This document shows, piece by piece, positions 1-8,260 of a stretch of 64,000 nucleotides of DNA. The DNA is from Saprospira grandis (GTDB lineage: Bacteria; Bacteroidota; Bacteroidia; Chitinophagales; Saprospiraceae): contig NZ_CP110854.1 of assembly GCF_027594745.1 (NCBI RefSeq), positions 2,088,501-2,152,500 on the forward strand. Reading direction: 5' to 3'. How positions within the stretch are numbered: position 1 is the first letter of the stretch; every line of letters begins with the position of its first letter. Under the pieces are notes generated by a model. It was given only the letters and a program-made list of their open reading frames with translations. It searched no databases and was not told where the DNA came from. A program made the position numbers and the translations under genes.

Positions 1-762
1 CATATCGACTCTAAGTTTGGTATTTCTATCCACCAAATGCCCCTGGTCGAACGAATTGTAAGCAGCCTCAAACTCAATATTGAAGGGGTGCATATGCATA
101 CCGGCTCCGACATTCTCAATGTGGAGGTCTTTTCTATGGCGGCCGATATTCTCTTCAATATTGCCCGCAAATTCGATACGGTTCGCTATGTCGATTTGGG
201 CAGTGGTTTTAAGGTGAAATACAAGGAGAGCGATATCGAAACTGATATGCAGGAGTTTGGCCAAGAGATTTCTCAACGCTTTAATGCGCTTTGCGAGGAG
301 CTGGGCCGAGAACTGACATTGATGTTTGAACCCGGCAAATATTTGGTCAGCGAAGCGGGCTGCTTTTTGGCCCAAGCCAATGTGATCAAACAAACCATTT
401 CGACCATTTTTGTTGGCATCGATAGCGGTTTTAACCACCTCATCCGCCCCATGTTTTACGATGCTCATCACGAGATCGTCAATATCTCAAATCCTGTGGG
501 CAAACCCAAGATTTATACGGTGGTGGGCTACATTTGCGAGACCGATACTTTTGGCTATAACCGCAAACTGGCGGAGGTCCGAGAAGGCGATATCTTGGCC
601 TTCAAAAATGCGGGGGCCTACTGCTTTTCGATGGCGTCCAACTACAATTCTCGCTACCGCCCCGCCGAGGTTCTTTTGCATGAGGGCCAGGCCTATCTCA
701 TCCGAGAGCGAGAAACGTTTGAGGATCTGATTCGCCTGCAAGCTGATCTAGCTATTTTTTAG
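1..762 (+). CDS. lysA: Diaminopimelate decarboxylase, C-terminal part (5' end outside the window)
   Basis: A PLP enzyme that decarboxylates meso-diaminopimelate to L-lysine in the cytoplasm. The frame is open from base 1 with no start, so the N-terminal part of the alpha/beta barrel carrying the PLP lysine lies upstream. Family motifs seen: HTGSDI after the barrel strand, LGSGFKV (the glycine loop that holds the PLP phosphate), EPGKYLV, then ICETDTFG (the CE(S/T)-D segment that supplies the active-site Cys across the dimer) and YCFSMASNYNSRYRP near the C-terminus, where Tyr contacts PLP. These fit group IV decarboxylases; the ICETD segment and general layout favour LysA over ornithine/arginine or carboxynorspermidine decarboxylases, which are the alternatives. 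A dispersed repeat starts at the stop codon, and a shared terminator follows at 936-959. Confidence 0.85.
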   Translation, partial: HIDSKFGISIHQMPLVERIVSSLKLNIEGVHMHTGSDILNVEVFSMAADILFNIARKFDTVRYVDLGSGFKVKYKESDIETDMQEFGQEISQRFNALCEELGRELTLMFEPGKYLVSEAGCFLAQANVIKQTISTIFVGIDSGFNHLIRPMFYDAHHEIVNISNPVGKPKIYTVVGYICETDTFGYNRKLAEVREGDILAFKNAGAYCFSMASNYNSRYRPAEVLLHEGQAYLIRERETFEDLIRLQADLAIF

Positions 763-882
763 GGGCCCGCGGCCAGCAAGCTGGCCGCCGCTATGCTGCG
801 CCGCTCGCAGGTCTGCTCGGCCCTGCGTCGCCTGCGGCTCCTGGGTCTGGCCCTGCGGGCCACGGCTGCGCAGCGCTGGGCC
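762..882 (+). repeat. Dispersed GC-rich hairpin repeat, copy 1
   Basis: Forward copy that begins at the lysA stop codon. It carries the fixed block GCAGGTCTGCTCGGCCC at about 808-824 and then GGTCTGGCCCTGCGGGCCAC. Its flanking stems (GGCCAGCAAGCTGGCC, GCTGCGCAGC) closely resemble the copy at 27712. Short open frames through it on both strands look like read-through of repeat sequence rather than genes. Confidence 0.85.
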
Positions 883-935
883 TTTTGGACCATCTTCGCC
901 CAGTTTGTAGGGCCCTGCCACTGGGCCCAAAAAAA

Positions 936-959
936 GGGGAGTCGCTTAAGCGACTCCCC
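936..959. terminator. Bidirectional terminator between lysA and the CBS gene
   Basis: A perfect 24-base palindrome, arms GGGGAGTCGC and GCGACTCCCC around TTAA. It is preceded by A5 and followed by TTT, so it has a U-run in both directions, as expected between two convergent genes. It shares its core CGCTTAAGCG with the terminator at 8218. Confidence 0.8.
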
Positions 960-966
960 TTTCCTA

Positions 967-1632
967 TTACATATTGAGGTAGCGCATTAGCCCCTCATAA
1001 CGATCTCGAAGATCATCCAAATATTCTGATTCATAAAAAGACTCTACTTCATAACCAAAACGCTCTAAGGTGGCCACCACATGCTTAAGGTCTTGGCGGC
1101 TTAGCTTGAGCGTGAGCTCTAAATGAGCATCCGTTGGGGCCGAAGAGATAAAGCAACTCAAGACCTTACAGTTTTCGCCTTCAATCAAACGGGCAATTTC
1201 GGCCAAAGAATAATCGCGGGCGGGCATCCGAATGAGGAGCATGCCTCCAGGATGCGAAATGGCCCCCGTTTCGGCAAAATGCCGCAGCAAATTTTCTAGG
1301 GTGATGAGCCCCAAATAATTTTGTTCTTGGTCCAAAACAGGCACTACCGTAAGATTGGTATCTACAATCAGTTTCATGACCTCAAAAAGGTGTTGGCCAG
1401 GCTCTACACTCTTATGCAGCAAAATGGGCTCATTTTCCAAAATGCTTTCTTCTGGCGCATTAAAGTTGAGCAACTCATCTTCGGAGAGAATGCCCAAAAG
1501 CTGTCGGTCCTCTACAATAGGGAGGTGGCGAACATGGAAGTCGCTCATCCAATTGAGGGCCTTTTCACCGCTATCGCTAGCCCTTAGGGGCGGAACGGCA
1601 TAAGAAATCAAATTGGCTGCAAGCATAAGCAT
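967..1632 (-). CDS. CBS-domain protein with C-terminal ACT-like region
   Basis: A 221-residue cytoplasmic protein. Residues about 5-60 (ASDSGEKALNWMSDFHVRHLPIVE, then LLGILSEDEL) and 68-125 (VEPGQHLFEVMKLIVDTNLTVVPVLD, then YLGLITLENLL) are a tandem CBS pair, a module that usually binds adenine nucleotides. Residues about 135-205 (GGMLLIRMPARDYSLAEIARLIE) look like an ACT-type ligand fold. Such proteins are widespread in Bacteroidetes without a settled role, and no catalytic domain is attached. It is the last gene of a compact operon: its ATG lies one base after the stop of the amidotransferase gene. An in-frame ATG at codon 3 is an equally possible start. Confidence 0.8.
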   Translation of the reverse strand: MLMLAANLISYAVPPLRASDSGEKALNWMSDFHVRHLPIVEDRQLLGILSEDELLNFNAPEESILENEPILLHKSVEPGQHLFEVMKLIVDTNLTVVPVLDQEQNYLGLITLENLLRHFAETGAISHPGGMLLIRMPARDYSLAEIARLIEGENCKVLSCFISSAPTDAHLELTLKLSRQDLKHVVATLERFGYEVESFYESEYLDDLRDRYEGLMRYLNM

Positions 1633-1633
1633 A

Positions 1634-2215
1634 TTATTTTAAGAGGGCCAAACTGTGGAGCCAGTTGGCCAAAAGTGAGAGCCCTTCAGGGCTCAGAATG
1701 GATTCGGGGTGAAATTGTACTCCCCAAACTGGGGCCAATTTATCCCTAAGGGCCATAATTTCGCCTTGGGGACCAAAGGCCGTCGCTTCTAGGCGGCTGG
1801 GCAAATCGTCTAAAATGAGCGAATGGTAGCGCATGACTTGCATGGGCTGCGCCAAGCCCTCAAAGAGGTCCTTGGCCTGATGTTGAATCAGAGAGGTTTT
1901 GCCATGCATGGGCTGCGTTGCCCGATGAAGAACAGCTCCCCATTTTAGGCCAATGGCCTGATGGCCCAAACAGATGCCTAGGGTAGGCAGGTCCAACTCA
2001 TAGGCAAGATCTAGGGCGGCCATGAGCTGCCCCGCCTTTTCGGGCCGTTCTGGACCAGGAGAGAGCAAAAGCCCGTCCCAGCCTCCTTGGGCCAATTGCG
2101 AGAGCAAATCTGCCGCATCATTTCGAATGACGACTACCTTACAATCTAAACGTAAAAAATAATCATAAAGATTAAAGGTAAAGGAATCATAATTATCTAT
2201 TAGCAATAAACGCAT
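1634..2215 (-). CDS. Glutamine amidotransferase of anthranilate or aminodeoxychorismate synthase
   Basis: A class I glutamine amidotransferase of 193 residues, the normal length for TrpG or PabA. It would hydrolyse glutamine and pass ammonia to the synthase subunit in tryptophan or folate synthesis. Visible motifs: LLLIDNYDSFTFNL at the N-terminus, LLLSPGPERPEKAG (oxyanion region), LGICLGHQAIG with the nucleophilic Cys, and GVQFHPESILSP with the His-Glu pair. No trpE or pabB gene is adjacent. The neighbours are cvpA upstream (9-base gap) and the CBS gene downstream (1-base gap). TrpG and PabA cannot be told apart here, and in many bacteria one protein serves both, so no symbol is given. Confidence 0.85.
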   Translation of the reverse strand: MRLLLIDNYDSFTFNLYDYFLRLDCKVVVIRNDAADLLSQLAQGGWDGLLLSPGPERPEKAGQLMAALDLAYELDLPTLGICLGHQAIGLKWGAVLHRATQPMHGKTSLIQHQAKDLFEGLAQPMQVMRYHSLILDDLPSRLEATAFGPQGEIMALRDKLAPVWGVQFHPESILSPEGLSLLANWLHSLALLK

Positions 2216-2224
2216 AGCCGTTGT

Positions 2225-2893
2225 CTAGTCTTCTTCTGTACTTAAGTCTGTACTATCTGCTGTTGGGGGAGGAGGGGGCGGCGCCTTTTTAAGGCTGTCC
2301 AAACTATAATCTTCCTCCATAAATAAATCATCTAGCCGAGGGCCTTCTTCTTTGTAGGCTCCTCCTTCCCGCAGTTGGTCCAATGACTTTTTCATGTATT
2401 TGGTAAAGCTGCCCACATAGGGCGCAATTCGTTCTAGAACGGCGGTGCCCACATTGGGTATTTTTTGTACATAGGGATAGAAAAAAGAACTATGTTCTAG
2501 TTTTTCGGGAGTTAGTACATGGGCTTGGCTAAAAAAGGTGACCAAAACCGAAAACAAAAAGCTAAACATGCCCGACATCATAAATCCGCCAATAGCGCGG
2601 GTAAACTGATTGACCCTTTTGCTGGTTACGTTTTTATCAAAGAGCAAGAAAATAATTCGAGCAATGGCCATAATGCCAAAAACAGAGACCAAAAAGGCCA
2701 CAAAGGGCAAAAAGGCGGAGTCGATCTCGATGGTCAGGCTAATCAAGTCGCTTAAGGCGGGGGTAATATACATAGATACGCCTAGGGCTAAAATTAAGGA
2801 GATGATAAAAACCACCACTTTAATTAGGCCATAGACGTAGCCAAAGTAAAAGCCATAGGCTACCATGATAATAAAAACGATATCAACGCCCAT
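2225..2893 (-). CDS. CvpA family membrane protein
   Basis: A 222-residue inner-membrane protein with four hydrophobic segments near residues 3-20, 25-45, 62-85 and 100-122, the CvpA/colicin V production layout. The start, MGVDIVFIIMVAYGFYFGYVYG, is typical of the family. The C-terminal tail is cytoplasm-like and low-complexity, with a run of seven prolines (APPPPPPPTADSTD) and an acidic end. CvpA proteins are linked to envelope homeostasis, with no settled biochemical activity. It lies 10 bases after yqeY and 9 bases before the amidotransferase gene, so it is almost certainly co-transcribed with both. Confidence 0.85.
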   Translation of the reverse strand: MGVDIVFIIMVAYGFYFGYVYGLIKVVVFIISLILALGVSMYITPALSDLISLTIEIDSAFLPFVAFLVSVFGIMAIARIIFLLFDKNVTSKRVNQFTRAIGGFMMSGMFSFLFSVLVTFFSQAHVLTPEKLEHSSFFYPYVQKIPNVGTAVLERIAPYVGSFTKYMKKSLDQLREGGAYKEEGPRLDDLFMEEDYSLDSLKKAPPPPPPTADSTDLSTEED

Positions 2894-2903
2894 GCTTTTT
2901 TAT

Positions 2904-3350
2904 TTATCCGAGTAGTTGCTTAACGGTGGCCGAAATGCTTTTGCCATCGGCTTTGCCCAACAATTTTTTGCTGGCCATACCCATTACGCGGCCCATATCT
3001 TTCATGCTGCTTGCGCCAGCTTCTTCAATGATGGCCTTAATTTCAGCCACCAAAGCTTCGCCTTCTAGTTGAGCGGGCAAAAACTCTTTGATGATGGCGA
3101 TTTCCTCTGCCTCTACTTGGGCCAATTCTTCGCGGCCTTGTTCTTGATAAGTAGTGAGCGAGTCTTCTCTTTGCTTTACCATGGTTTGTAGCATCTTGAG
3201 CTCGCGCTCTTCGGTAATTTCGGCACCTGTGCCGTCAGTTTGCATCAGGAGAAGTTGGGCCTTAATGGCGCGGATGGTCCGTTTGCGGGCCTCATCTTTG
3301 TTCTTCATGGCCGTTTTTAGGCCTTCTTTGATGCGTTCACTCAGTGACAT
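2904..3350 (-). CDS. yqeY: GatB/YqeY domain protein
   Basis: A 148-residue cytoplasmic helical protein, full length for the YqeY family. Landmarks: MSLSERIKEGLKTAMKNKDE at the start, IRAIKAQLLL, VKQREDSLTTYQEQGREELA, EEIAIIKEFLP, then the tail domain with MKDMGRVMGMASKKLLGKADGKSISATVKQLL. The tail resembles the tRNA-interacting tail of GatB of the Asp/Glu-tRNA amidotransferase. YqeY is a free-standing relative whose exact role is unknown. It is the first gene of the operon that runs through cvpA, the amidotransferase and the CBS protein. No TTG/TAnnTTTG promoter could be picked with confidence upstream. Confidence 0.88.
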   Translation of the reverse strand: MSLSERIKEGLKTAMKNKDEARKRTIRAIKAQLLLMQTDGTGAEITEERELKMLQTMVKQREDSLTTYQEQGREELAQVEAEEIAIIKEFLPAQLEGEALVAEIKAIIEEAGASSMKDMGRVMGMASKKLLGKADGKSISATVKQLLG

Positions 3351-3520
3351 AAATTTATTTTTTGCAGATTAAAAATTACTTGGGCTAACTAGCTAAAGCG
3401 CTGAATAGTTCAAGCCTTCAGCAAAGTTCGGCTAAACTAGCCCAACAAACTAATAGATTTCTGCTTAAATTTGTAATAGTTCTTCTATGGATTTTGGGGA
3501 AGTAGACGCTCGGTCCGAAT

Positions 3521-3636
3521 GGCCTAGCGATGTGCAGCAGTGGCCCGCAGGGCCAGACCGAGGCCGAAGGCCGAAGGGCCGAGCAGACCTGCGAGCTGCG
3601 AAACGTAGCGCCTGCCGTAGGCAGGAGGCCCCAAAA
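3521..3636 (-). repeat. Dispersed GC-rich hairpin repeat, copy 2 (reverse)
   Basis: Reverse-oriented copy running from GGCCTAGCGATGTGCAGCAG to the GGAGGCCCC end. Internal hairpins here are GGCCCGCAGGGCC, GGCCGAAGGCC and CCTGCCGTAGGCAGG. It occupies the gap between the divergent yqeY operon and the thioredoxin gene, ending about 20 bases before that start. Confidence 0.85.
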
Positions 3637-3657
3637 AATAAAAAATAATCAAATCGT

Positions 3658-4764
3658 ATGTACAGACTAGTTTCCACCTTTGTTTGTTTGGCTGTTTTGT
3701 TTTTGCAGCAATCGGCTTTTGGGCAAATTGAGTTTTTTCATGGCAGCTTTGCCGAGGCCCGAGAGTTGGCCAAAAAAGAGCATAAAATCATTTTTTTGGA
3801 TGCCTATGCCAGCTGGTGCGGCCCTTGTAAGCGCATGGCCAAAACGGTTTTTTCGCAGGCAGAAGCGGGTGATTTTTACAATAAGCATTTTGTCAATTTG
3901 AAGATTGACATGGAGAAAGGGGAGGGGCCCGCTTTGGCCAGAAAGTACCAGGTTTCGGCTTATCCGACCTTGCTTTTTATTGATGCAGAAGGGGAGTTGG
4001 TGCATTATCAAAGGGGTGGTTTGCCGATTGATCGTTTTTTGCAGTTGGGCCAAACGGCCTTATCAAAAATTGACCATAGTGGGGAGTTTGCAGCGCGTTA
4101 TGAGGAGGGCGATCGGAGTCCAGAACTGCTGCGGGCCTATGCTTATGCCCTTTTGATGGGGGGCAAGCCGAGCCTTAAAATTGCCAATGAATATATTCGG
4201 ACGCAGGAGGATTGGAGGACTAAAGAGAACCTAGATTTCCTCTTTGATTTTGCCTTAGAAGCGGATTGTACGGCCTTTGAGCTCTTGTTGGAGCAGCAGC
4301 AAAAGGCCAGGGCAGAAAAAGGGGAGCAGGTCTTTTTAGATCAGTTGTTAGTGGCTGCTCGGGCAACGGCCAAAAAGGCCCAAGAATTTCAGGCTCCGGC
4401 CCTAATTAAGGAGGCCAGCAAAAAGCTAAAAAAGGCCGATGCCAAGCTGGCTAAATCCTTTGAGGCCCAGGCTTGGGTAGATTATTATATAGCCCTAAAA
4501 GATTGGCCCAAGGCGCTAAAGTATAGCAAAAAACAGCTCAAAAAATATGGCGATGCTCAAATGCAGCATAAGTATGCCCGCATTTTTGGAGAGGCGCAAC
4601 TGCAAGAAAAATACTATAAGGAGGCTTTAAAATGGGCCAAATCGGCCTTTGAGGCTAAGCCTTCTCAGGAGTATGGCCAAACCTATTTGTATTTGCTACG
4701 CAAACTAAAGCAGGAAGAAGCGGCCAAAAAATTGGTTAAAGAGCTGCATGAAATTGGGCATTAA
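3658..4764 (+). CDS. Exported thioredoxin-fold protein with helical repeat tail
   Basis: 368 residues. A signal peptide (MYRLVSTFVCLAVLFLQQSAFGQ, cleavage near residue 22) sends it to the periplasm. Residues about 25-145 form a thioredoxin domain: KIIFLDAYASWCGPCKRMAK holds the CGPC redox motif, and VSAYPTLLFID holds the cis-proline that faces it. The rest (about 150-368) is helical and Lys/Ala-rich with TPR-like turns (AWVDYYIALKDWPKALKYSKKQL; KYYKEALKWAKSAFEAKPSQEYGQTYLYLL), probably a binding scaffold. The likely job is thiol-disulfide exchange on envelope proteins, with an unknown client. It stands alone between a repeat and another exported protein and could be cotranscribed with the latter, since the gap is only about 107 bases. 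Confidence 0.8.
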   Translation: MYRLVSTFVCLAVLFLQQSAFGQIEFFHGSFAEARELAKKEHKIIFLDAYASWCGPCKRMAKTVFSQAEAGDFYNKHFVNLKIDMEKGEGPALARKYQVSAYPTLLFIDAEGELVHYQRGGLPIDRFLQLGQTALSKIDHSGEFAARYEEGDRSPELLRAYAYALLMGGKPSLKIANEYIRTQEDWRTKENLDFLFDFALEADCTAFELLLEQQQKARAEKGEQVFLDQLLVAARATAKKAQEFQAPALIKEASKKLKKADAKLAKSFEAQAWVDYYIALKDWPKALKYSKKQLKKYGDAQMQHKYARIFGEAQLQEKYYKEALKWAKSAFEAKPSQEYGQTYLYLLRKLKQEEAAKKLVKELHEIGH

Positions 4765-4871
4765 GGGGCTGGGAAATTGTTAAAACCCCCCCTTTTGGGG
4801 GATAGGGGTTGAATTGGAACAATAGTTGGCTTATGTTCGCTGTTCTGAAGCAAGAACATAAAAAAAGAATA

Positions 4872-5330
4872 ATGAAACAATTCCTCCCCCTCAGTTTGCT
4901 CCTGAGCCTAGTTTTTCTGGGCCAACAGCTATTTGCCCAAGATGTTAGCGGCATGCATTTTCAGTCTTTTCGTCCTTCTATGGCCTGCGAAATTCTCAAT
5001 TTGGAGCTGCCAGCAGGAGCCAAGATCTCGGTAAAATATGCCCAAGGCACTCGTTTGCGTGTTGATCAAGTGATTACTTTAGGCGATGGCGGCAGCCTTC
5101 GTGTGCTAGAGTTCTTGATCAAAAAAGGGCGCTATGAGCTTGTTGGAGAAGAGCAGACGCAAGAGCAGGTTTTTCTGGTCAAAATGGCTAAAGAACCCAG
5201 CGATTTGGTGCTGGCCAAAAAGAGCTGTAGCGAAGAATATAGCTATCAAATAACCCTTCCCCCGCACATCAAGTATGTGCAATATAACGGAGCGCAGCTA
5301 GACCTAGAGCTTTCGGCTGCTAAGCAGTAG
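4872..5330 (+). CDS. Small exported protein of unknown function
   Basis: The frame is open from 4809, but the ATG at 4872 gives a clean signal peptide, MKQFLPLSLLLSLVFLGQQLFAQ, and a 152-residue product, so that start is preferred. The mature part is short and beta-rich (LELPAGAKISVKYAQGTRLRVDQVITL; YELVGEEQTQEQVFLVKMAKEPSDL; EYSYQITLPPHIKYVQYNGAQLDLEL) with two Cys (about residues 40 and 118) that could form a disulfide. The ending, with strands resembling the auto-transported-adhesin-like or DUF2807-type beta solenoids seen in Bacteroidetes, is only suggestive. The product is not recognised. It follows the thioredoxin gene and is closed by a strong terminator. Confidence 0.6.
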   Translation: MKQFLPLSLLLSLVFLGQQLFAQDVSGMHFQSFRPSMACEILNLELPAGAKISVKYAQGTRLRVDQVITLGDGGSLRVLEFLIKKGRYELVGEEQTQEQVFLVKMAKEPSDLVLAKKSCSEEYSYQITLPPHIKYVQYNGAQLDLELSAAKQ

Positions 5331-5360
5331 CGCCTCCAAACTTTCCTAACTTTGCTAACG

Positions 5361-5400
5361 GCTGTTTCTCTTTTTTAGAGAGGCAGCTTTTTTTATTTTT
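5361..5400 (+). terminator. Rho-independent terminator after the small exported protein gene
   Basis: Stem from GCTGTTTCTCT pairing with AGAGAGGCAGC (eleven pairs including two G-U) around a T-rich loop, followed by a long T run from 5388. The T run almost reaches the next start codon at 5405. Confidence 0.8.
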
Positions 5401-5404
5401 GGGG

Positions 5405-6481
5405 ATGAAGAACAGAATACCTAGAAAACATGTCTATTGTTTTTTGCCCTACAACCTTTCTTGCCCTAGCGCTCGCTATCGGGCCTACTTTCCTTTGCGC
5501 AATTTGGCCAAATCGGGCCAGATTACGGTAGACTTTATACAGCCCTCTGCTCATTGGCAAAAGCGCTTTAGATTTCTGTGGATTTACAGCCAATTGTTAT
5601 TTTGGCCCAAGAAAAATAGTCGGATTTTCATTCAGAAGGTCTGCTCTACCCGTTACTATGGCTACCTGCTTCGCTTTTTGGTTTTTTGTCGTCCCAATAT
5701 TAGTTTTTTTGATTTGGACGATGCCGAGAACTACCGACAGCCTAGTCAAAATATGCACTTTTTTTTGGGTAAGGCCAAAGCCTGTAGCCTAGGGAGCCAA
5801 GCCCTCAAAGAGTATGCGCAAGCCTTTAATTCCAATTGCCGCATTCATACTTCTGCGGTGCCTCGGCAGCAAGAACAAACTGGGCCAAAACATCAGCCTT
5901 TGCGTTTGATTTGGTTGGGTGATTTTGGCGATGGACGCAAAAAGTCAAAGCTGTTTTCGCATAAAACAAATGTTTATAGCTTGCTTTTTCCAGCCCTCAA
6001 AAAACTCCAGTTTCCAGTAGAGTTACATCTTTTGGGCATAAAGAAAAAGAGCGACATTCCCGAAATTCAAGCGTATTTTGCCCTATCTCCTCATATTCAA
6101 TTAGTGATTCCTCAACATTTAAATTGGGTAGAAGATGACTGGGTTTATCCCTATTTAGCCAAGATGGATCTGGGCCTGGCTCCTCTAGTTGATCATCCTT
6201 TCAATCAGGCCAAATCTGCCTTTAAAGCAAAGCAATACCTTTCGGTGGGTTTGCCCGTTTTAGCTAGCGATATTGGCGAAAATAGCCGCTTTGTTCAGCA
6301 TGGACGAAATGGCTTTCTTTTTCGGACGGAGGCCGACTTACTCCAACAATTGAATTTTTTTCAAGCCATAGACACTCAGCAAATCAAGGGCTTTCAATTG
6401 GCCGCCAAAGCAACTGCTGAGCAGTTTAGTATGACCAATTATGAGCAGCAGCTGCTACAACTGTTGTTTGAGGAGGATTAG
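5405..6481 (+). CDS. Glycosyltransferase, GT4-like
   Basis: A 358-residue cytoplasmic protein with a GT-B type C-terminal half. LRLIWLGDFGDGRKKSK is the family's start of the second Rossmann domain, ELHLLGI is a middle strand, and KSAFKAKQYLSVGLPVLASDIGENSRFV..GRNGFLF is the nucleotide-sugar binding region of group 1 glycosyltransferases, where an Asp or Glu contacts the donor. The N-terminal half (YNLSCPSARYRAYFPLRNL) fits the acceptor domain. It probably adds a sugar to a polysaccharide or other surface glycan; donor and acceptor are unknown and no cell-wall sugar operon surrounds it. An upstream in-frame TTG at 5399 lies in the terminator T-run, so the ATG at 5405 is preferred. Confidence 0.75.
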   Translation: MKNRIPRKHVYCFLPYNLSCPSARYRAYFPLRNLAKSGQITVDFIQPSAHWQKRFRFLWIYSQLLFWPKKNSRIFIQKVCSTRYYGYLLRFLVFCRPNISFFDLDDAENYRQPSQNMHFFLGKAKACSLGSQALKEYAQAFNSNCRIHTSAVPRQQEQTGPKHQPLRLIWLGDFGDGRKKSKLFSHKTNVYSLLFPALKKLQFPVELHLLGIKKKSDIPEIQAYFALSPHIQLVIPQHLNWVEDDWVYPYLAKMDLGLAPLVDHPFNQAKSAFKAKQYLSVGLPVLASDIGENSRFVQHGRNGFLFRTEADLLQQLNFFQAIDTQQIKGFQLAAKATAEQFSMTNYEQQLLQLLFEED

Positions 6482-6650
6482 GGGCTGCCCCTTCGGCCCT
6501 CTGGGCCTGCGGGTCGGGCTGTGCCGCAGCTCGCAGGTCTGCTCGGCCCTGCAGCGCTAAAGCGCTTTGGTCTGGCCCTGCGGGCCACTGCTATCCATCC
6601 CTCAGCCGAGGCGCTTCGCGCCTTGGCGGCTGCGCCGCCTTCTTGGGCCA
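6481..6650 (+). repeat. Dispersed GC-rich hairpin repeat, copy 3
   Basis: Forward copy of the GGGGCTGCCCC...CATCCCTCAGCC subtype. The variable hairpins are AGCGCTAAAGCGCT (6553-6566), GGCCCTGCGGGCC (6574-6586) and GGCGCTTCGCGCC. It starts at the stop codon of the glycosyltransferase gene. Confidence 0.85.
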
Positions 6651-6753
6651 AAAAAATAGCGGAGCCGCTTAGTTTTAAAGAGGAAAGTAAACATCTTAAA
6701 AAAAAAACCCTATTTTATCAATTACTCTCTAGTAATAGATTTGAATCCTCCCT

Positions 6754-8211
6754 ATGTCTAAGCGATCTTTATACCTCTTTTTGGGCCTCTTGGCCGTTTT
6801 TGGCCTTAGTTTTTTGCCTTTGGGCATTGCGGCTCCTTTGCTTTATGCCCTTCGTTTGGCGCTCATTGTTGCCGCCAGCCAATTGGCCCTAAAACCCTTG
6901 CATCTTCCCCGACGGTTTTTTATCGTTTTGGGGAGCTTGGTGGTCTTTTTGGCCTTGGGTATGGCCGCTAGCTGGTTGTTGGTTATGGCGCAGGTAGCGC
7001 TTTTCCTCTTTTTGGCCTTGGTTGTTGTTGATGCCATTTTGCTTTTTCATCCTAAGATTAAGCTCAAAGCAGCGCGAAAACTGCCCAAGTTGTTCTCGCT
7101 TAGCGACCCCAACCCCATTAAATTAGAGCTAGACAATCAGTCGCCTGTTGCTTTATCCCTAGAAATCATTGACGAGCTCCCCTTACAATTTCAAAAGCGA
7201 GATTTTCAGTTGTTTCATCAGCTGCAAAAAGGGGAAAAAGATACCTTGGTCTATGAGCTCAAGCCTTTGGAGCGGGGAGAGTATGTGTTTAGAAATATCA
7301 ACATCTTTTTGCGGTCTAAATTGGGCCTGATTGAGCGGCATATTATTGTAGAGCAGGAGCAGACGATTCCCGTTTATCCCTCTATTATTCAAATGCGCAA
7401 ATATGAGCTTTTGGCCCTTGCTCGAATCTCTATTTTTCCAGGTGTCAAGAAAATGAGACGGCTAGGGAACAGCTATGAGTTTGAGCAAATCCGAAACTAT
7501 GTAAAAGGCGATGACTTTAGGAGCATCAACTGGAAGGCCACCAGCCGCCGCAATGAGTTGATGGTTAACCAATATGAAGATGAGCGTTCGCAGCAGGTTT
7601 TTTGTGTGATAGACAAAGGCCGCTCGATGAAAATGCCTTTTGAGGGCCTCAGCTTGATGGATTATGCTATTAACAGCAGCTTGGTCATTTTGAATATTGC
7701 CCTACAAAAGCACGATAAGGCGGGCTTGATGAGCTTTTCGGATAAAATTGGAAGCACGGTAAAGGCAGAAAGTGGGCCCAAGCATTTGCGGACCATCTTG
7801 GAGGCGCTTTATCGAGAGAAAGAGCGAAACTTTGAGGCCAACTATGAATTGTTGTTTCAGGCCTCTCGTCGCTTTATTCGCCGCCGCAGCTTGATTTTTC
7901 TCTACACCAACTTTGAGAGTTTTTCGGCCATGCAGCGGGTTTTGCCCATTTTGCGGCGCATTAACCATTTGCATTTGTTGGTGGTTGTCTTTTTTGAGAA
8001 TACCGAAATTCAGGATTATGCCAAGCAAGAGGCTTATGATACTGAAATGATTTACAATCGGACCATTGCGCAAAAGTTTGTAGAAGAAAAGCAGCGGATA
8101 GTTCGGGAGTTGCGGCAATATGGCATTCAGTCTATTTTAACTCGGCCCGAGGATTTGTCTATCAATACTGTAAATAAATATTTGGAGCTCAAGGCTAGGG
8201 GCTTAATTTAA
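6754..8211 (+). CDS. DUF58 family membrane protein (vWA-like)
   Basis: A 485-residue protein of the DUF58 family. Residues 1-110 contain four hydrophobic helices in a short N-terminal membrane domain. After a beta-rich region comes the hallmark GNSYEFEQIRNYVKGDDFRSINWKATSRRNELMVNQYEDE (about 235-275), followed by a von Willebrand A-type fold starting at QVFCVIDKGRSMKMP, where the metal-site DxSxS is altered to DKGRS. DUF58 proteins usually pair with MoxR ATPases and RDD/DUF4350 proteins in envelope or chaperone roles; no such partner is adjacent. A TAGATTTG element at 6736-6743 sits ten bases before the start, but no -33 TTG lies at the right distance. Confidence 0.85.
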   Translation: MSKRSLYLFLGLLAVFGLSFLPLGIAAPLLYALRLALIVAASQLALKPLHLPRRFFIVLGSLVVFLALGMAASWLLVMAQVALFLFLALVVVDAILLFHPKIKLKAARKLPKLFSLSDPNPIKLELDNQSPVALSLEIIDELPLQFQKRDFQLFHQLQKGEKDTLVYELKPLERGEYVFRNINIFLRSKLGLIERHIIVEQEQTIPVYPSIIQMRKYELLALARISIFPGVKKMRRLGNSYEFEQIRNYVKGDDFRSINWKATSRRNELMVNQYEDERSQQVFCVIDKGRSMKMPFEGLSLMDYAINSSLVILNIALQKHDKAGLMSFSDKIGSTVKAESGPKHLRTILEALYREKERNFEANYELLFQASRRFIRRRSLIFLYTNFESFSAMQRVLPILRRINHLHLLVVVFFENTEIQDYAKQEAYDTEMIYNRTIAQKFVEEKQRIVRELRQYGIQSILTRPEDLSINTVNKYLELKARGLI

Positions 8212-8217
8212 GAAAAA

Positions 8218-8241
8218 GGGATATCGCTTAAGCGATATCCC
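8218..8241. terminator. Bidirectional terminator between the DUF58 gene and uvrA
   Basis: A perfect palindrome, arms GGGATATCGC and GCGATATCCC around TTAA, flanked by A5 on the left and T6 on the right. It serves two convergent genes and shares the core CGCTTAAGCG with the terminator at 936. Confidence 0.85.
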
Positions 8242-8260
8242 TTTTTTGATGGCCAAGGGG

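Noticed and set aside
748..990. Short open frames on both strands through the first repeat
   Set aside because: They translate the repeat hairpins (Arg/Gly/Pro-rich) and recur in the same form at other repeat copies, with no start context or conservation signs of a protein.
4786..4801. CCCCCTTTTGGGGG hairpin after the thioredoxin gene
   Set aside because: It lacks a T-run and the next gene follows 70 bases on, so a terminator call is not supported.
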